Below are positions 4,680 through 5,803 of a DNA stretch of 5,803 nucleotides, piece after piece. Under the pieces are notes generated by a model, which ran no database searches, was not told where the DNA came from, and saw nothing but the letters and a program-made list of their open reading frames with translations. The position numbers and the translations under genes are program-made. This DNA comes from Roseovarius sp. UBA3070. Lineage in GTDB: Bacteria; Pseudomonadota; Alphaproteobacteria; Rhodobacterales; Rhodobacteraceae. The stretch's first letter is position 1. The number at the start of each line of letters is the position of its first letter. Location of the stretch: the NCBI GenBank assembly GCA_002366775.1, contig DFBW01000270.1, forward strand, positions 1 through 5,803, in the 5' to 3' direction.

Positions 4680-5803
4680 ATGAAAATCGAACGAAAATTT
4701 ACCAAGGCAGGTCAAGACGCATACGCAGAGCTGGATTTCATCACCACCAGTTCCGAGATTCGCAACCCCGATGGGACCACCGTGTTCCACCTTGATGAAG
4801 TCGAAGTCCCCTCCAGCTGGAGCCAGGTCGCGTCGGATGTGATTGCCCAGAAATATTTCCGCAAAGCCGGTGTGCCCGCGTCGCTGAAGAAAATCAAAGA
4901 AGACGGCGTGCCGGAATTCCTGTGGCGTTCGGCCCCGGATGGCGATGATGTTGCCAAGGGTGGCGAGACATCGGCCAAACAGGTTTTTGACCGCCTGGCA
5001 GGTGCATGGTGCTATTGGGGCTGGAAAGGCGGCTATTTCACCAATGAAAAAGACGCCCGCGCCTATTTTGACGAAATGCGTTTTATGCTGGCCGCGCAAA
5101 TGGCCGCCCCGAATTCTCCGCAATGGTTCAACACTGGCCTGCATTGGGCTTATGGCATTGATGGGCCTGGTCAGGGTCACTACTATGTGGATCACGCCAG
5201 CAAAGAGCTGACCAAATCCACCTCTGCGTATGAACACCCCCAGCCACACGCCTGCTTCATCCAGTCGGTGGCTGATGATCTGGTGGGCGAGGGCGGTATC
5301 ATGGATCTTTGGGTGCGTGAGGCGCGCCTGTTCAAATACGGCTCAGGCACGGGCACGAACTTTTCTTCCCTGCGGGCCGCCCAAGAGCCGCTGTCAGGTG
5401 GCGGCAAATCCTCGGGCCTGATGGGGTTCCTGAAAATTGGTGACCGGGCCGCTGGCGCGATCAAATCAGGCGGGACCACACGGCGCGCCGCCAAGATGGT
5501 GATCTGTGACGCAGATCATCCCGACATTCAGGAATTCATCAACTGGAAGGTTAAAGAAGAGCAAAAGGTCGCCAGTATCGTGGCCGGCTCCAAAATGCAC
5601 GAAGAGCGCCTGAACGAGATTTTCAGCGCGATCCGTGTCTGGGATGGCAGTTCGGAGGATTCGGTTGATCCTAAAAAGAACGAGCAGCTGAAATCGGCTA
5701 TCCGCTCGGCCAAGAAGGTGCAAATCCCTGAGACCTATGTAAAGCGCGTGCTGGATTATGCGCGTCAGGGCTATGACTCGATTGAGTTTCCGACCTATGA
5801 CAC
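4680..5803 (+). CDS. nrdJ: Adenosylcobalamin-dependent ribonucleotide reductase (class II), N-terminal 374 codons (partial)
   Basis: Class II RNR that reduces ribonucleotides to deoxyribonucleotides using adenosylcobalamin as radical generator; cytosolic and oxygen-independent. The gene runs off the right edge after 374 complete codons; alphaproteobacterial NrdJ proteins are roughly 1,200 residues, so about two thirds is missing, including the catalytic finger-loop cysteine. Visible family blocks: MKIERKFTKAG (1-11), WSQVASDVIAQKYFRKAGVP (47-66), AAPNSPQWFNTGLHW (142-156), QPHACFIQSVADDLV (188-202, with Cys192 in the position of the N-terminal redox cysteine), IMDLWVREARLFKYGSGTGT (207-226) followed by NFSSLR, and IKSGGTTRRAAKMVICDADH (261-280). 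No intein interrupts the visible part, although inteins are frequent in this family. The start has AGGGG 10 nt upstream (4665-4669). Control by NrdR is suggested by the upstream boxes. Its presence implies that the cell makes or imports B12. Confidence 0.96.
   Translation, partial: MKIERKFTKAGQDAYAELDFITTSSEIRNPDGTTVFHLDEVEVPSSWSQVASDVIAQKYFRKAGVPASLKKIKEDGVPEFLWRSAPDGDDVAKGGETSAKQVFDRLAGAWCYWGWKGGYFTNEKDARAYFDEMRFMLAAQMAAPNSPQWFNTGLHWAYGIDGPGQGHYYVDHASKELTKSTSAYEHPQPHACFIQSVADDLVGEGGIMDLWVREARLFKYGSGTGTNFSSLRAAQEPLSGGGKSSGLMGFLKIGDRAAGAIKSGGTTRRAAKMVICDADHPDIQEFINWKVKEEQKVASIVAGSKMHEERLNEIFSAIRVWDGSSEDSVDPKKNEQLKSAIRSAKKVQIPETYVKRVLDYARQGYDSIEFPTYD

Noticed and set aside
3959..4680. Integrated element using tRNA-Pro as attachment site
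   Set aside because: There is no integrase gene and no second copy of the tRNA 3' end in the window.
4257..5249. Minus-strand open frame of 330 codons
   Set aside because: It is antisense to the clearly coding nrdJ and runs into the control region; it has no recognisable domain or ribosome site.

Overview
The window looks like chromosomal housekeeping DNA from an alphaproteobacterium, most likely of the Rhodobacterales (Roseobacter-type). The grounds are the protein sequences: a compact 201-residue PdxH, a two-domain cold-shock protein overlapping a secreted DUF192 gene, and an adenosylcobalamin-dependent class II ribonucleotide reductase starting MKIERKFT. The genus is not determined. I see no transposase, phage gene, CRISPR array, toxin-antitoxin pair or defence gene.

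Left part (1-1921, all minus strand): fabI (enoyl-ACP reductase) is followed after 4 bp by a LysE/RhtB-type exporter and, after a further 79 bp, by gpt (xanthine phosphoribosyltransferase). The gpt 3' end lies beyond the left edge. The three read in one direction and could be one transcript, although their jobs (fatty-acid elongation, small-molecule export, purine salvage) are unrelated.

Middle (2135-4035, plus strand): pdxH (PLP synthesis/salvage) diverges from fabI across a 213-bp gap. Next comes a cold-shock protein starting at GTG, whose last 31 bp overlap the start of a signal-peptide-bearing DUF192 gene, so the two are probably translationally coupled. A weak terminator candidate follows, then a complete tRNA-Pro(UGG) with encoded CCA and a strong 3' hairpin.

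Right part (4036-5803): a 644-bp non-coding region leads into nrdJ, cut by the right edge after 374 codons. The gap is the most interesting stretch. It holds a near-consensus NrdR box (4462-4477) and a second, weaker dyad (4426-4451) centred exactly 31 bp upstream, the usual tandem geometry of NrdR operators. Upstream are an A-rich tract with a TTGACC -35-like element, a perfect 16-bp palindrome and five GTTGAC/GTCAAC hexamers within 193 bp. About 200 nt of leader separates the NrdR box from the nrdJ start and may carry a 32-codon upstream ORF. The simplest reading is NrdR repression of nrdJ, with possible extra regulator sites further upstream. No wholly new system is evident; the nrdJ control region is the best candidate for something undescribed.
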